NCBI RefSeq assembly: GCF_007004545.3
Contig: NZ_CP045503.2
Location: forward strand, 4,868,102 to 4,932,101
DNA: 64,000 nt
From: Shewanella eurypsychrophilus
GTDB lineage: Bacteria > Pseudomonadota > Gammaproteobacteria > Enterobacterales > Shewanellaceae
Direction of reading: 5' to 3'
In this document: piece by piece, positions 44,001 to 51,097 of the stretch
How the letters are laid out: each line of letters begins with the position of its first letter
Numbering within the stretch: the first letter of the stretch is position 1
Made by a program: the position numbers and the translations under genes
The notes under the pieces: model-generated
Database searches by the model: none
Seen by the model: the letters and a program-made list of their open reading frames with translations, nothing else
What the model was told of the DNA's origin: nothing

Positions 44001-45854
44001 AAATATCACCGCATAAGCCTTACCTAACATCTCATCAGACGGTGTAAAGGTCACCTCAATAACACTGGTCCCAGTTGCAGGATCTTGGCTTACTATGCTG
44101 GTACTCCAGATAGCTGGATCGGTTGATGGCGGATTTAACACACTGAGCGTCGGGATATCAGGATCGCCATTTTCATCGACATCTGAGGCTGAAAGCGTAA
44201 AGCTAGTAGTTTGATGCAGTTGAATATATTGCGTGCCCGTTATTTCAGGACCAAGATTAAAACCAGGAGAAGCATTATCGGGATCGCTAATAACAAATAC
44301 AAAATCCAGTGGCGCTTTAGACTTAACCACGCCATTGATATCAAGATCTTCTAAAACTATAGCCGCCTGCCAACGGTTGCTAGTCACTGTACTTGGGTTA
44401 GTGTGTTCCGTATAAGTAACAAGATCGCCATTGGCTTTATCAGCGGCTAAATCCCAAGTGATCAAGCCTTCAGCTGAAAGTTGCATCCCTGTGGGAATTT
44501 TGACCTGTGAGCCACTATTACCCGAATAAAATTCCCTCTTCTCCCCCCAGCGATACTGAATCTTATCACCATCTTGATCGACGCCAGACACTTGCATGGT
44601 AAACGGGTGGTCATCTCGTACATAAACCAATGCCGATACAGCTGTTACCGGCGAAGCATTGGTAACTTCACCATTGACGACAGAGGTTGTCAGCTCACCA
44701 CGCCAATAGGAATTATCCTGACTCATGGCAGGACTTCTTGCATAGGAGTCCCAAGATAACGTGTAATCACCATCAGCCTGATATTGATGCACTATGCCGG
44801 GCTCATACCCATTAGCCCCTTGGCTGACAATCTCTACCAAAGAGTCATTAGTGGCACTGTCTTTAGAAAGTAACTGCACACAGATACTGGCTTCACCTTG
44901 TCCATCTCCCCAAGTAAAACCAGCCAAATAATTTTTATCACAATTGATTGTACCGACCGCTGAGTTCACCAACTTATTCATGATGTTGTGATCTAAAGTG
45001 TAACCAATCTGAACCTTCAGGCGCACCTTGCCGCTTTCTCCTGCTATAGGCTCCACAGCCATAGTACCGTAACGAAAGTGATTCAAGGTGGAAGAGTAGA
45101 AAGTAGGCAAGGCTTCAGAAAACAAGGAACGGGTATCTATGCTGCCAACCTGATACTCCAACTCCCAGTTATGACCTTGTTCGACTCCTCCGGTCGTATC
45201 GGTAGAAGCTGCGACATCCAGCTGAGTTAATTCAGCAACCCGGTTGATGAATTTTTTACCTGATCCGCCCGAAGCCAAATTACAACCATACAACTTAAGA
45301 TCTGCCCCCTTTTTTAGGCTAATCCCAATCTCACTCATCAGTTGTGCTTGTTGATCGATATACTTCTTGTCTATCCATCTTCCCGAGAGAAACAGCGCAC
45401 CGTTTGAGGCATGAGAGACGATGGATAATTGAGATAGATTAGTCCTGTCTTTAATCGCATTCCTTATCTGTAGCAAGGGTTCCATCCCCGGCTTAAGGAA
45501 GACAATTTCTGTTTTGTGATTCTGACCTAAATGCTGTTTAAATTTGGCATTTAACGCTTGATAAAGCATATAAGGATCATGAACTGCTGGATCTATGATG
45601 ATCAGCTCTGTTTCAGCTTTATCAGGAGATATATAACCAGTATCACTCTCTGCCGCACTCGCCTGTTGCACAGCGAATAAACAGGTAATCATTACCACAA
45701 AACCGTTCAAAAAAGTGATCTTGTCACTATCCCGAACGATAAACTTGGATATGTATTTAAAGAGATGAGTTCGAATAAAAAGTACTGACCGGAAGGATCT
45801 GAAAGACCAGCGAGTTACCAGGAGAACAAATAAATATATGAGATCAAGTTTCAT
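38022..45854 (-). CDS. Giant DUF4347/cadherin-repeat surface protein fused to an outer-membrane beta-barrel
   Basis: 2610 residues. An extended signal region (1-68, hydrophobic segment ending QQASAA) is followed by DUF4347 (about 80-235) and a linker region. Eleven cadherin-like tandem repeats of about 94 residues follow (about 637-1668; motifs VxEDxxxxxxxLxNDxDxD, GxDxFxYxxxD, VND). Then come an Ig-like segment, DxDGDGxxD acidic repeats, a Calx-beta-like stretch, a choice-of-anchor U-like domain (GFVDVGG...CPPPGS...DGGxNDADxxANG) and a GlyGly-CTERM-like tail (GASSGGS, hydrophobic helix, Arg; about 2346-2372). Unexpectedly the frame continues into a second signal-like sequence and a barrel ending LF. 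An internal ATG (38792) preceded by GGAGG could start the barrel separately. TTGGAGT precedes the main ATG. Likely role: surface adhesion or self-anchored surface display. Confidence 0.85.
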   Translation of the reverse strand: MKLDLIYLFVLLVTRWSFRSFRSVLFIRTHLFKYISKFIVRDSDKITFLNGFVVMITCLFAVQQASAAESDTGYISPDKAETELIIIDPAVHDPYMLYQALNAKFKQHLGQNHKTEIVFLKPGMEPLLQIRNAIKDRTNLSQLSIVSHASNGALFLSGRWIDKKYIDQQAQLMSEIGISLKKGADLKLYGCNLASGGSGKKFINRVAELTQLDVAASTDTTGGVEQGHNWELEYQVGSIDTRSLFSEALPTFYSSTLNHFRYGTMAVEPIAGESGKVRLKVQIGYTLDHNIMNKLVNSAVGTINCDKNYLAGFTWGDGQGEASICVQLLSKDSATNDSLVEIVSQGANGYEPGIVHQYQADGDYTLSWDSYARSPAMSQDNSYWRGELTTSVVNGEVTNASPVTAVSALVYVRDDHPFTMQVSGVDQDGDKIQYRWGEKREFYSGNSGSQVKIPTGMQLSAEGLITWDLAADKANGDLVTYTEHTNPSTVTSNRWQAAIVLEDLDINGVVKSKAPLDFVFVISDPDNASPGFNLGPEITGTQYIQLHQTTSFTLSASDVDENGDPDIPTLSVLNPPSTDPAIWSTSIVSQDPATGTSVIEVTFTPSDEMLGKAYAVIFSAKDSNGISSEASVNLVIVNEAPIAQDDAGFTQQGEAITLDVLSNDSDPDGDPLTITQYNAPNGTVVLNADSTITYTPDTDFSGLDTISYVISDGIGSVASANILVTVNASPVAVDDAFNINEDTITLLDLLDNDSEPDGDALAITLTAANSGQLSLVNNIVTYMPNADFYGTDSFSYIISDGLGGSDTASVSLTVLSVNDAPIANADTASVDEDSSLNYAVLDNDSDLENHPLTVSVTQPDHGQASVEADGSINYVPDADFNGSDAITYTINDGHGGQDSALLSVIVNAVNDNPIAVNDSATLDEDASVSIPVLLNDTDIDGDSLTVTVQGASSGSVSVTAFDLVLYTPNANFNGSDSFSYSIDDGNGGTASATISVLVTSINDAPLALNDAVTLDEDTSVTVQVLQNDSDLDNDLLVVSAQSPAHGQVSVGLDGSIHYIPEQNFYGVDSLTYTLDDGHGGTAQAQLSITVEPINDLPIALDDYVSVEEDLSVTIDLLANDSDVDNDELTLILELGAHGELVELSGGSVRYTPDVNYNGSDTINYHVEDGNGGQASAVVTIDIVSVNDKPVAENDLINVNEDTSLQFNLLHNDSDVEFSLNPASAILIDSPEHMSASVENGVVTLTPIADFNGSDMFSYQVSDAEGEVSNIASVSITVAAVNDAPRPQPDFANVDEDIILDIAVLENDIDIDDADSENSSIDIHSVAIVQAPLHGQLVDNDGVLSYQPDSNYVGPDSFSYTVADMLGAISPAVDVTLNVEGINDAPVAVGDSTSTKEDQSISFTLTDNDTDLDSIIDTDSVVLFSAPAHGVVSISEAGEVSYTPSADFFGNDSFSYTVKDNEGAVSLPGNVNISVTSVNDAPRLQDDIAELVEDGVNDINVLGNDSDVDGQLVLASLRVITEPEHGSVSVLPSGLLRYIPDENYYGPDSFSYQIEDNQAASSQAQVQISIDSINDKPIVQDDLAVVDEDSAATINILANDSDLDGSLDISSVVILSMPAYGELEVNSDGSVDYTPNRNFNGSDSFSYQVSDDSGDISSPALVFIEVNAVNDSPEISGSPATQVLQGEGYQFVPVSLDIDNDTLAFSISGLPVWATFTPETGMVSGSPEYQDVGDYGPIVISVTDGLETVTLESFYIEVVILDSDGDGIPDAVELELGLDPFDGSDAAGDADGDGMSNYDEWLAGTDLYIDDVAPELIAPADIWLDAIGLFTQVDLGTAQAYDYIDGVRQACCQDLSHSMVSDQPLLKPGSYQVLWTAIDAAGNMSEQLQNIYVRPLISLAQDQIVSQGNRVSVSVHLNGLSPQYPLTVAYKVGGNAVEGLHHDLNSGVVVFESGQIAQTLEFNTFDIEQNEQVSIHLDDQFNLGSKKEHYVTITLDNLAPEVQLSSYQFDEKRTWVAQVDGAVEIKANYTDPNSLNSHTLDWSLTDSELQDVQLFEGQGVIQNVSQSGVNGSKLETWYFDPSGLVEGVYTVRVTVTDDGVPNLSHFNELRVRVSEQLPVLTSEDSDGDGVTDIEEGLVDSDGDGIPDYLDPISAGNVLPERIANTESYLVECESGIDCRLGQYAMSGVYLGAQVAGSDIQANLQGIAPGGFVDVGGVFNIEAIELSEHSQVVSIVIPQRNPVPEHSGYRHFIHDKGWFTFETNGDNQLMSAPGSAGYCPPPGSDEYSEGLNQGDWCLQLIILDGGVNDADEIANGAVSITGCLIQEESEPVTTETDTSVEVEILTEGGGASSGGSMQIIILYLLLVTGLFRNQTLNIILLLNKQLLTHKHKYLHRLAYLPLFFFVSVFSLNATAADNESGDDELVGWFISGLYGQSQTSEGTSDINTLLADAELTAEVIELDSSTTGWKLGIGYAFTANWSATLEYVDLGEVSVRIKGETDNPQAFYAAASQFYPNSAKGVGLNLGYRYQFASDFSVLLHGGLLSWQADYKSYDIDTQQVATSEQDGNSFYGGLGLEYALTKTIRFSVQWSHVELDDTSRDLIGAGMQFLF
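38790..38801 (-). promoter_or_regulatory. Candidate internal translation start for the beta-barrel part
   Basis: On the minus strand GGAGGAAGC-ATG lies in frame at residue 2355 of the giant ORF. The codons for Gly-Gly-Ser of the CTERM-like motif are also a strong ribosome site. Starting here gives 256 residues, close to the 247 of the separate barrel gene at 35610-36353, and the same type of extended N-terminus. The spacing (4 bases) is short, so its use is uncertain. Confidence 0.4.
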
Positions 45855-46011
45855 CGCTCACTCCAAGTTGAAGAGGATACTATCAACTTGGATGCATAGA
45901 ACAGGCCATAAATTTTAGCCTTTATTTTCAGCAGGTTACTCCGGACTCATTCGGGATATTATTCAACTCAATCAAACTGCATAGCAAAATGCGAGAGTAG
46001 TCATTGGTTTA

Positions 46012-48873
46012 TTACAGTAAAACCTTCTGATAAATATCAACAACACACTGAGCATGATCCTTAACATGCTCCCAGGCAATCTGCCCTGGTTTTTGCTGCA
46101 GGGTTAATCTATGGCTTTCATCACGTAGAAAAAAATAGGCCTGAGTAAGGGACTGTACATCCATCAATGGTAAAAGTTCGAGTTCACCTAAGGTTTCAAA
46201 AATTCTTAAATTATCGGACCAAGTTGATAGCTCACTGTATTCATGTGAATTCGCCAGAACTAAATACTGAGCAATAAACTCAATATCGGCTATGCCTCCT
46301 TCGCTTTGCTTAAGGTCGAACATGCCTTTGTCTACTTTTAGCAGGTGCTCCCGCATCTTAAGCCGCATTTCTCTGACCTCTTTCGCCAGTTGCTTCTTAT
46401 CTCTTTGTGCTTCAATGACCTGTGATCTAAGATGGCTGAATCTGCTAGAAAGAGTATTTGAGCCAAACATAAACCTAGCTCTCACTAAAGCTTGATGCTC
46501 CCATGTCCACGCCTCTTCAGCCTGATATTGACCGAAATTTTCAATTTCACTCACCAACAAACCAGATGCTCCCGATGGACGCAAACGCATATCAACTTCA
46601 TAAAGCTCTCCAGAAGTTGTTCGAGTAGAAAATAGGTGCAGTATTCGCTGAGCGAGCTTTAGATAGAAATGGCCGATCTCAATAGCCCGCTCGCCATTAG
46701 TCTCAGTGTTATTAGGAAATCGTTCGCGGGAGTAATTATGCAGAAACACCAGATCGAGATCTGAACCATAACCAAGTTCAGTACCACCCGCTTTACCGTA
46801 ACCCACAACGGCAAAACCCATATCACCCGCTTCAAGATGAGTCGGTACACCATGACGGGCGCTCACTTGTAACCATGCCTGTGTAACAACTTGCTCAATA
46901 ATGGCCTCTGATAACAAGGTGAGATGATCACTCACTTGCCTAACAGGCAATACGCCAGTGACATCCGCAGCAGCTATTTTCAGTTGCTGGGCTAATTTAA
47001 ATTGGCGTAATACCTCCATCTGTTGCTCCATATCTTCTTCAGGAACCCGAAGGAGATACTGCCTCAACTCACTACCATAATCATCCAGTGAGGTCGTATC
47101 ATATAGCTGAGTCGGATCGATTAACTCGTCGAGTAACATAGGAAATTTAGCTAACTGCTGTGCTATCCATGGACTCGCCTGACAAAGACTGACTAATTGT
47201 TGTCTGGCTCCTGGATTTTCATAGAGCAGTTCTAGATAGGTTGTCCGTGTCAGAATTTGATCTAACACCTTAGTCACTGACTCAAAGGCCTTAGATGGCG
47301 AGGATAAATGGGTAAACTCACGTAATAGCCAAGGCATTAGCTTGTCTAAGGTATCTCGACCACGTGGCCCGATACTGCGTTTTGATACTGTTTCACGCCA
47401 TTGCTTGAGAATGGGCCAAAGCAGAGGATCATCAATAGACTGGTCAACGATTAATCCTTGAGCATGGTCATCTTCCTGAACGTTCCACAGATCTTGAGTC
47501 CATAGATCTGTGATCTCATCTTGCTCATGTCCACCGACCGTATCTTGAAAGTGGCGGTGGATCTTAGCCATAGCTGACTCGATATGGGTCCTAAGTTCAG
47601 CTTCAGAAGCCATGCCCAGACTGTGACATAGGCGATACCAGTCTACAGCATTATCAGGTAACGTCTGAGTCTGCTTATCTCCGATAGCTTGCAATAAGTT
47701 CTCAACTCTTCTTAACAACATATAACTTTGCTTAAGCTCATCCACTGCCAGGTATTCGAGCTGACCCAAGCTATACAAGGTATCGATTGCGGCAAAAAGG
47801 CTCTGTTGACGCAAAGCTGGTTCACGTCCGCCACGGATAAGTTGAAAGCTTTGAATAACAAACTCAACTTCGCGAATACCACCGGCACCTAACTTGATAT
47901 TATCGGTTAACTGTCTGCGCCTGACCTCTTGAGTGATCAATTGTTTCATCTTACGCAAAGATTCAATGGCGGAAAAATCGATATAACGACGGTAAACAAA
48001 GGGTCTTAGCATAGAGTGCAGCTCGTCAGAATAGGCCGTCCAGGGGCCTAGTGCTCTAGCTTTCACCATGGCATAGCGTTCCCAATCTCTGCCCTGCTCT
48101 TGATAGTAATCCTCAAGACCACTGAAACTCACCACAAGGGGGCCACTTTCTCCATAGGGGCGCAGGCGCATATCGACGCGATATACAAAACCATCAACAG
48201 TCACCTGATGCAGTAAATTAATTAACCTTTGGCCCATACGAATAAAGAACTGTTGATTCTCAGTTTTTCTACGCCCACCTTGGGTTTCACCATGCTCTGG
48301 AAAGGTGAAGATAAGATCAATATCAGAGGAAAAGTTAAGCTCACGGCCACCCAGCTTTCCCATTCCTAGCACTAATAATGGCTGAGGATTCCCATCGGCA
48401 TCACAAGGTGTTCCTAGTTGATTGCACATGTCGCGGTAAAGCCAGTCACGTCCGGCGATAATAAACGCTTCTGAAAGCGCAGAAAGATCGAGTAATGAAT
48501 CTTCAAGACTGACATAACCGAAAAAATCCCGCCAAGCCAAACGCACCATTTGAAAGTTTCGGTAACATCTCAATGCGGATTTGACACTCTCTTCATTGGA
48601 GCATGTCTCGAGGAGTTCATGTAACTCTCGATCGAAACTCTGACGTTCAAGGCTCTCAAGCTTTCCGCTGAAAAGTGCAGGGACCCACTCGGGATGGCGA
48701 CACAATTGCTCGGCGATATAATCACTCAGTCCCATGATGCGATAGAGTTCACCAGCCTGAGAGGTATTCAGTTCAGTTTCAAGCGTTGACCATACCTCAT
48801 TAAGCCTTTGCCAGTAACGATCTGCGACTTCAGAGATAAAGGCAGATAAAGGCTTGTCACTGATATTTTCCAT
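46012..48873 (-). CDS. glnE: Bifunctional glutamine synthetase adenylyltransferase/deadenylase
   Basis: A 953-residue enzyme that adenylylates and deadenylylates glutamine synthetase in response to the PII protein, so it sets nitrogen assimilation. Two nucleotidyltransferase domains are visible: GMGKLGGRELNFSSDIDLIF near residue 170 (adenylyl-removing) and GYGKAGGTELGYGSDLDLVF near 688 (adenylyl-transferring), each with the G-S/S-D-x-D metal site. The length matches E. coli GlnE (946). The frame opens at TTG 48894, but ATG 48873 gives the usual start and has AGGGA upstream. The gene is divergent from the PspA/yjf-type cluster. Confidence 0.97.
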   Translation of the reverse strand: MENISDKPLSAFISEVADRYWQRLNEVWSTLETELNTSQAGELYRIMGLSDYIAEQLCRHPEWVPALFSGKLESLERQSFDRELHELLETCSNEESVKSALRCYRNFQMVRLAWRDFFGYVSLEDSLLDLSALSEAFIIAGRDWLYRDMCNQLGTPCDADGNPQPLLVLGMGKLGGRELNFSSDIDLIFTFPEHGETQGGRRKTENQQFFIRMGQRLINLLHQVTVDGFVYRVDMRLRPYGESGPLVVSFSGLEDYYQEQGRDWERYAMVKARALGPWTAYSDELHSMLRPFVYRRYIDFSAIESLRKMKQLITQEVRRRQLTDNIKLGAGGIREVEFVIQSFQLIRGGREPALRQQSLFAAIDTLYSLGQLEYLAVDELKQSYMLLRRVENLLQAIGDKQTQTLPDNAVDWYRLCHSLGMASEAELRTHIESAMAKIHRHFQDTVGGHEQDEITDLWTQDLWNVQEDDHAQGLIVDQSIDDPLLWPILKQWRETVSKRSIGPRGRDTLDKLMPWLLREFTHLSSPSKAFESVTKVLDQILTRTTYLELLYENPGARQQLVSLCQASPWIAQQLAKFPMLLDELIDPTQLYDTTSLDDYGSELRQYLLRVPEEDMEQQMEVLRQFKLAQQLKIAAADVTGVLPVRQVSDHLTLLSEAIIEQVVTQAWLQVSARHGVPTHLEAGDMGFAVVGYGKAGGTELGYGSDLDLVFLHNYSRERFPNNTETNGERAIEIGHFYLKLAQRILHLFSTRTTSGELYEVDMRLRPSGASGLLVSEIENFGQYQAEEAWTWEHQALVRARFMFGSNTLSSRFSHLRSQVIEAQRDKKQLAKEVREMRLKMREHLLKVDKGMFDLKQSEGGIADIEFIAQYLVLANSHEYSELSTWSDNLRIFETLGELELLPLMDVQSLTQAYFFLRDESHRLTLQQKPGQIAWEHVKDHAQCVVDIYQKVLL

Positions 48874-48903
48874 GGCAATAATAATCCCTAACAAATTTGG
48901 CTG

Positions 48904-48932
48904 TCGACATATTATGTCTTAGGTGATATAGA
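48904..48932 (+). promoter_or_regulatory. Promoter with palindromic operator upstream of the lipoprotein-DUF350 operon
   Basis: TCGACA (48904-48909), 17 bases, TATAGA (48927-48932) reads as a sigma-70-like promoter toward the plus strand. The 13-base palindrome GACATATTATGTC (48906-48918) overlaps its -35 end. TTATGTCT-N4-TGATATA recurs exactly 40 bases downstream (48912 and 48952). The same palindrome and layout occur at 52886-52934. The leader to ATG 49144 would be about 205 bases. An effect on divergent glnE is possible. Confidence 0.55.
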
Positions 48933-49143
48933 TATGACGTAAATGATCCGCTTATGTCTCGAATGATATATATTAGTCACTGTCTTTAGTGAAAATGACC
49001 AGTTGACTGATATTAGAGACAAAATGACTATTTATAATCTCATTTCAGAGGTTACTATAACCTAAGCAAGCGATATCTTGTGTAGTGAATGACTGTACAA
49101 AGAATATAAATTCTAGTTAACACCAATTAATAATGGAGAAAAC

Positions 49144-50103
49144 ATGGCAGCGATGCTTATGCGTATTCTCACTCTAACATTGCTAATAACCTTAGTGGGT
49201 TGTGGCGATGACAGGCCAGACAAAATTGCTCAGTTCCAGCAACTAGCCGGCCAGAGAATCGACACATTGGGCAAAATGCTCAACGACGGTCAGATCCGCA
49301 ATGCAATGTTACTGAAACAGTACACCGGCATTATGGAAAGACAAAACCCAGACATGGCCCCTTTATTTAGTGAATTAGCTAAAGATGCCACCACAAACGG
49401 ACCTATGTACTCATCGCTTGTGAATCGGTATCAAGGTCTGAGTAATGCCAGTAATTATGTGGATCTAGATCAACAATTAGCCGAAGCTGAAAATATCTAT
49501 CATGCAGCCGATCCAAGTCTGTATAACGATATGATCTCTGATCCGCTCAATGTTGTTGCTGATATGTCTAATGGCGCACTCGCAAGGGTAAACTCCATTA
49601 GCCGAGAAGCCGCAGCACTGGCCAACGGCGCCGATGATTTTGGTACGGGTAGTCAACTTGTGGGTAACCCAGGTTACGGTAACTGGCAGACCGGTTCGAA
49701 CGGCATGTCTTTCTGGGCCTGGTATGGCATGTACTCCATGTTCTCCAATGTAATGCGTGGACCTATCGGTTACGATCGTTGGTCTAGCCGCAGAAATTAC
49801 AGCTATTACAATGATGTTGGCCGCTCTCGCTATACCTCACCCAAGCAGGCTACGGCACAGAACAAAACCTTTGAACGCACCAAGAAGCAGTTCAATTCAC
49901 AAGGTAGAAAGTTCGATAGCCCTTATGCTAAATCTCGTACAGGCTCAACTAGCCTATCGAGACAAAGCACCAGTACACCTAAGGCGAGCACGACAGGCAC
50001 TCGCAGTAAAAGTGGCAGTAAGTTCCGTTCTAATTACTCTAAGAACAGTAACTTCCGTAATTCTAACAGTCGCACTACTCGCGGTGTACGCCGAGGCAAA
50101 TAG
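49144..50103 (+). CDS. Lipoprotein with basic Ser/Arg-rich tail, PspA/yjf-type cluster
   Basis: A 319-residue predicted lipoprotein (lipobox LVGC, Cys about 20). The N-terminal half is helical (about 25-165). A Gly/Trp/Tyr-rich middle (MSFWAWYGMYSMFSN) and a low-complexity C-terminal third rich in Ser, Thr, Arg, Lys and Asn (about 235-319) follow. It occupies the position of YjfM-like lipoproteins in yjf clusters, but I cannot show homology. The basic tail could bind nucleic acid or peptidoglycan; not shown. GGAG lies 5 bases before the ATG. The DUF350 gene begins 13 bases after its stop. Confidence 0.75.
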   Translation: MAAMLMRILTLTLLITLVGCGDDRPDKIAQFQQLAGQRIDTLGKMLNDGQIRNAMLLKQYTGIMERQNPDMAPLFSELAKDATTNGPMYSSLVNRYQGLSNASNYVDLDQQLAEAENIYHAADPSLYNDMISDPLNVVADMSNGALARVNSISREAAALANGADDFGTGSQLVGNPGYGNWQTGSNGMSFWAWYGMYSMFSNVMRGPIGYDRWSSRRNYSYYNDVGRSRYTSPKQATAQNKTFERTKKQFNSQGRKFDSPYAKSRTGSTSLSRQSTSTPKASTTGTRSKSGSKFRSNYSKNSNFRNSNSRTTRGVRRGK

Positions 50104-50116
50104 GTAAGGAAATCAC

Positions 50117-51016
50117 ATGACATTTTTTCAAAACTTCGGCTTAACCACAGATCTCGCTATTATCTTAGTGATAGATCTGACCATTGCTATCATTCTGTTA
50201 ACCTTGATGCGCTATCTACAAGGCTGGACAGCCAAAGTCGATAGCCGTGTCGAATTGGCTGAAAGAGATAACTTTGCCTTCGGTATCAGCACAGCTGGCG
50301 CCATAGCAGGTCTTGGTATCGTACTCACAGGTGCCATTTCAGGCGAGGCTGCTGACTCTTATCTTGTCGAAGCCATTGGTATGAGTATCTACGGTTTATT
50401 TGGATTGTTCCTGATTAAGCTTGGTAGATTCCTGCACGATAAGATTGCGCTTAATGAGTTCAATAAAGGTGAGCAGATCCTCAAGGGTAATATTTCGGTG
50501 GCCATTGTTGATGCAAGCGCTGCGATTGCTACCGCCATCATCATTCGCTCAGTGCTTATCTGGGCTGAAGATTTGACACTTGATACCTTCATCGCCATCT
50601 TCAGTGCTTTTGCGGTTTCACAACTAATGCTGGTCCTGCTAACCCGTTTTCGCGAACACAGATATGCTAAACGAAACCAAGAAGCTTCAATGCAAGATGC
50701 CCTAGTTCAAGGACATAAAGCGGTCGCCATTCGCCATAGCGGCTACATGCTTGCCATGGCTTTAAGCTTCAATGCGGCGAGTCATTTCATCGTCTATAAC
50801 CCTGAAGCTTATATCGCGAACTTGGTTGGTTGGCTAGTCTTCTCTGTGATCATGCTGGTTGCACTGTCTGTACTCATTAAAATTGTAAAGAAACTAGTAC
50901 TGTCAAATATCAACTTAGCTCAAGAAGTTGAGCAGCAGCATAATATTGGTATCGCGACCGTAGAGTTAGCGATCAGTGTGGCAGTGGCTCTCATTTTGAC
51001 GAGCTTAATGTACTAG
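50117..51016 (+). CDS. DUF350 (YjfL-like) membrane protein, duplicated form
   Basis: A 299-residue protein with about eight helices that falls into two similar halves (about 15-140 and 150-299). Each has the DUF350 pattern of small helices with an FA/FN-type G/A-rich second helix (FGISTAGAIAGLGIVLTGAIS; LAMALSFNAASHFIVYN). E. coli YjfL is about 132 residues, so this is a tandem duplicate in one chain. DUF350 proteins are inner-membrane and of unknown function, commonly linked to PspA and polyamine-related genes. AAGGAAA precedes the ATG, and a terminator follows. Confidence 0.85.
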   Translation: MTFFQNFGLTTDLAIILVIDLTIAIILLTLMRYLQGWTAKVDSRVELAERDNFAFGISTAGAIAGLGIVLTGAISGEAADSYLVEAIGMSIYGLFGLFLIKLGRFLHDKIALNEFNKGEQILKGNISVAIVDASAAIATAIIIRSVLIWAEDLTLDTFIAIFSAFAVSQLMLVLLTRFREHRYAKRNQEASMQDALVQGHKAVAIRHSGYMLAMALSFNAASHFIVYNPEAYIANLVGWLVFSVIMLVALSVLIKIVKKLVLSNINLAQEVEQQHNIGIATVELAISVAVALILTSLMY

Positions 51017-51044
51017 AAAAATTGATGTGCTAACCCTAAAAAAT

Positions 51045-51078
51045 ACGGTTAATCATTTGATTAGCCGTTTTATTTTAT
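51045..51078 (+). terminator. Intrinsic terminator after the DUF350 gene
   Basis: ACGGTTAATCA-TT-TGATTAGCCGT followed by TTTATTTTAT. The 11-bp stem has one or two weak pairs. It separates the lipoprotein-DUF350 unit from the aminopropyltransferase-like gene. Confidence 0.72.
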
Positions 51079-51097
51079 ATTGAAGTAAGAGATATCA

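Noticed and set aside
38782..44759. Several antisense frames of 60-77 codons inside the giant cadherin-repeat gene
   Set aside because: They arise from the repetitive Asp/Asn/Ser codons of the coding strand, have no ribosome sites or recognisable domains, and recur once per repeat.
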